16,565 nucleotides of DNA from an uncultured Oscillospiraceae bacterium (GTDB taxonomy: Bacteria; Bacillota; Clostridia; Oscillospirales; Acutalibacteraceae), in contig URGH01000057.1 in assembly GCA_900547305.1 (NCBI GenBank), positions 1-16,565 of the forward strand, given 5' to 3'. How positions within the stretch are numbered: position 1 is the first letter of the stretch; every line of letters begins with the position of its first letter. The position numbers were made by a program, and so were the translations under genes. Of this stretch, positions 14,696 through 16,565 are shown one piece after another. Below the pieces are notes generated by a model. That model did no database searches. It was given only the letters and a program-made list of their open reading frames with translations, and was not told the DNA's origin.

Positions 14696-15619
14696 ATGCA
14701 GGTATTTACAGCCACACTTAACCAAATGCTGGTGCTGTTCATTTTTATGGCGCTGGGTTTTTTCTTAAATAAAAAACGGCTTTTGCCGCTTGATGATTCG
14801 GTAGTGCTTTCAAAGCTCGAAACCTACGCCTTTGTGCCGTGCCTTGTTTTTTCGGTATTTTATAAATACTGCACGGTGGAAAATTTCAAACAAAAATGGA
14901 CATATATGCTTTACGGTGCGGCTGTTATGGCGGTATCTCTGCCGATAGGCATTGTTTTGGCAAAATTCTTTGCAAAGGACGGCTACCTTAAAAAAATATA
15001 TACATACTCCTTTGCCGTTGCCAATTTCAGCTTTATGGGCAACGCCGTGGTGCTTGGAGTTTTCGGCGAAAAGGTGCTTTTCGATTATATGATATTCACC
15101 CTGCCGCTTAACCTTTATGTTTATTCTATCGGTACGGCTTCCTTAATTCCGACCGAAAAGGGCGGAAAAATCAGCGTTAAGACCTTTGTGAATCCCATTT
15201 TTATCGCGCTTATTTTGGGCGCTGTGTGCGGTCTTTTTGCCGTTCCGCTGCCAAAGTTTATAACAACGGCAATATCAAGCGCGGGGGCGTGTATGTCGCC
15301 CCTTGCAATGCTGCTTACCGGCTTTGTTATAGGGGAATATAACCTTAAAACCCTTGCAAGCGATAAAAAGGTCTACTTAGCCTCGGTTATAAGGCTTATA
15401 ATACTGCCGTCCGCTTTTATGGCGGTACTGTTGCTGCTTAAAACCGATAAGGATATAATAAGGGTTGCCCTTTGCGCTACGGCTATGCCGCTCGGTCTTA
15501 ACACGGTGGTCTTTCCTGCGGCATACGGCGGCGATACAACGCCGGGCGCGGGAATGGCGCTTGTTTCTCACTTGATTTCGGTTATTACAATACCCGTAAT
15601 GTTTTCAATTTTTATTTAG
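14696..15619 (+). CDS. AEC-family (auxin efflux carrier-type) transporter
   Basis: The 307-residue membrane protein has about ten helices in two five-helix halves separated by a short charged loop near residues 153-160 (TEKGGK). The conserved N-x-x-F-M-G-N motif of the first half is present as NFSFMGNAVVLG (about residues 110-121), and the second half has the typical ATAMPLGLNTVVFPAAYGG stretch. AEC carriers move carboxylates such as malate, malonate or lactate. In this operon it could import an acidic substrate or export an acid end product; no ABC or PTS sugar transporter is seen in the window. AAGGA at 14683-14687 overlaps the stop of the previous gene and supports the start. Confidence 0.9.
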   Translation: MQVFTATLNQMLVLFIFMALGFFLNKKRLLPLDDSVVLSKLETYAFVPCLVFSVFYKYCTVENFKQKWTYMLYGAAVMAVSLPIGIVLAKFFAKDGYLKKIYTYSFAVANFSFMGNAVVLGVFGEKVLFDYMIFTLPLNLYVYSIGTASLIPTEKGGKISVKTFVNPIFIALILGAVCGLFAVPLPKFITTAISSAGACMSPLAMLLTGFVIGEYNLKTLASDKKVYLASVIRLIILPSAFMAVLLLLKTDKDIIRVALCATAMPLGLNTVVFPAAYGGDTTPGAGMALVSHLISVITIPVMFSIFI

Positions 15620-15631
15620 GAGGTAAGTGTT

Positions 15632-16565
15632 TTGAAATACCTACTCGGCATTGATTTCGGCGGCGGAGCGTCAAAAGCAACGCTTATAGATGAAATGGGC
15701 AATATTGTTGCCGAAAGCACGGCGGAATATCCCACCCTTTACCCCGAACAGGGCGCCTGCGAGCAGTCGCCCGATGACTGGATAGCGGCGCTTTGCAAAA
15801 ACACCTCAGAGCTTTTAGAAAAATCGGGGATAAACCCCGCCGATATACTCTGCATAGCGGTAGACTCCGCCACACATACATTTTTACCCTGCGATAATAA
15901 TTTTGTACCGCTTATGAACGCGGTTCACTGGACGGACACGCGCTCCCGCGCCGAGGCTAATGCCTTAAAGAGCGAAAACGGCGACGAAATTTTTAAAAAG
16001 ACCTTTCATAAACCCGACACCATATGGACCTTGCCGCAGCTTTTGTGGCTAAAAAACAACCGCCCCGAGGCATTCTCAAAAATCGGGCATATTTTCTTTG
16101 AAAAGGATTATATTCGCTACTTTTTAACGGGCGTCTTCTGCACCGATTATATCGAGGCGCAGGGCAGTATGCTTTATGACTGCGTTTCGCAAAAATGGTC
16201 GGATGAGCTGTGCGCCATTTGCGGAATTGATATTTCGGTTTTGCCGCCTATCGCGGCACCTACCGATGTTATAGGGAAGATACAGAAAAGCGCTGCCCAA
16301 AAAACGGGACTTAAAGCAGGCACGCCCGTTATTTGCGGCACTACCGATACCTGTATGGAGGTTTTCGCTTCGGGTGCTACGCAAAAAGGGGATATTACCG
16401 TTAAACTTGCAACGGCGGGGCGCATTTGTGTTATTACCGATAAGCCTTACCCCGACCGCGACCTTGTAAACTATTCGCATATAGCAAAAGGGCTTTGGTA
16501 CCCCGGCACGGCAACCAAGGCGTGCGCTGCATCTTACCGCTGGTACAGAGATACTTTCGGCGGGG
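15632..16565 (+). CDS. FGGY-family carbohydrate kinase, 3' end cut by window edge
   Basis: The visible 311 residues cover the N-terminal FGGY domain and the start of the C-terminal one. LLGIDFGGGASKATLID (residues 4-20) is the ATP-phosphate loop with D8 and K15, WTDTRS (100-105) carries the catalytic Asp D102, and GTTDTCMEVFASGA (about 233-246) starts the C-terminal ATP-binding part. Full-length members have about 490-520 residues, so about 180 or more are missing. The layout is closest to xylulose/fuculose-type kinases; the exact ketose substrate cannot be assigned. It starts with TTG, supported by a perfect AGGAGGT at 15618-15624, 12 bases after the transporter stop. No frameshift is seen. 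Confidence 0.9.
   Translation, partial: MKYLLGIDFGGGASKATLIDEMGNIVAESTAEYPTLYPEQGACEQSPDDWIAALCKNTSELLEKSGINPADILCIAVDSATHTFLPCDNNFVPLMNAVHWTDTRSRAEANALKSENGDEIFKKTFHKPDTIWTLPQLLWLKNNRPEAFSKIGHIFFEKDYIRYFLTGVFCTDYIEAQGSMLYDCVSQKWSDELCAICGIDISVLPPIAAPTDVIGKIQKSAAQKTGLKAGTPVICGTTDTCMEVFASGATQKGDITVKLATAGRICVITDKPYPDRDLVNYSHIAKGLWYPGTATKACAASYRWYRDTFGG

Noticed and set aside
7464..16565. Plain L-rhamnose or L-fucose operon
   Set aside because: Isomerase and FGGY kinase would fit, but rhamnulose/fuculose-1-phosphate aldolases belong to the AraD-like class II fold, not the Fba/GatY type seen here, and IolB plus the FAD/Fe-S pair are unexplained.
7464..16565. Sulfoquinovose (sulfo-EMP type) pathway
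   Set aside because: An isomerase, PfkB kinase and aldolase would fit in outline, but no SLA reductase/dehydrogenase or sulfonate exporter is visible, and IolB has no place in that route.
1..16565. CRISPR arrays, insertion sequences, integrase or phage genes
   Set aside because: No regularly spaced repeats, transposase, recombinase or phage structural gene was seen on either strand; the tRNA genes at the left edge have no visible duplicated 3' end acting as an attachment site.

Overview
The window comes from a low-to-moderate GC Gram-positive bacterium, most likely an anaerobic, gut-type member of the Clostridia. Support: tRNA genes that encode their CCA ends, strong AGGAGG-type ribosome binding sites, TTG and GTG starts, U-tailed intrinsic terminators, a MurR/RpiR regulator, and oxygen-sensitive Fe-S/FAD enzymes. 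Genus cannot be set from sequence reading alone.

Bases 1-223 hold the 3' part of a tRNA-Gly(GCC) gene and a complete tRNA-Cys(GCA) gene, each followed by a hairpin terminator. A roughly 400-base non-coding stretch follows, with a promoter and an inverted repeat. Bases 628-2436 form a small operon: two membrane proteins of unknown function and a TetR-type regulator. Bases 2500-4250 look worn: a promoter and the first 19 codons of an HU-type DNA-binding protein gene lead in frame into a membrane-protein gene (DUF6796-like) that is cut by one TAA codon. Another small membrane protein and a gene-poor stretch follow.

The main content is a carbohydrate locus from 4248 to the right edge. A cytoplasmic GH78 alpha-L-rhamnosidase-like enzyme faces a MurR/RpiR sugar-phosphate-sensing regulator, which is read leftward from a near-consensus promoter carrying a palindromic operator. 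Divergent from the regulator is a tightly packed operon of nine genes: FucI/AraA-like isomerase, FAD-linked dehydrogenase, ferredoxin-type Fe-S partner, class II ketose-bisphosphate aldolase, PfkB kinase, IolB-type isomerase, a hairpin terminator, a DUF4867 protein, an AEC-type transporter and an FGGY kinase that runs off the window.

The aldolase-kinase-IolB set matches the lower half of myo-inositol catabolism (IolB, IolC, IolJ). The upper-half enzymes (IolG, IolE, IolD) are not in the operon as far as it is visible. In their place stand an aldose/ketose isomerase and a flavin/Fe-S oxidation pair. My best inference is a catabolic route for an unusual (deoxy)sugar or sugar acid ending in DHAP plus a three-carbon aldehyde. 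The substrate cannot be named from sequence. This operon is the strongest candidate for an undescribed system in the window.
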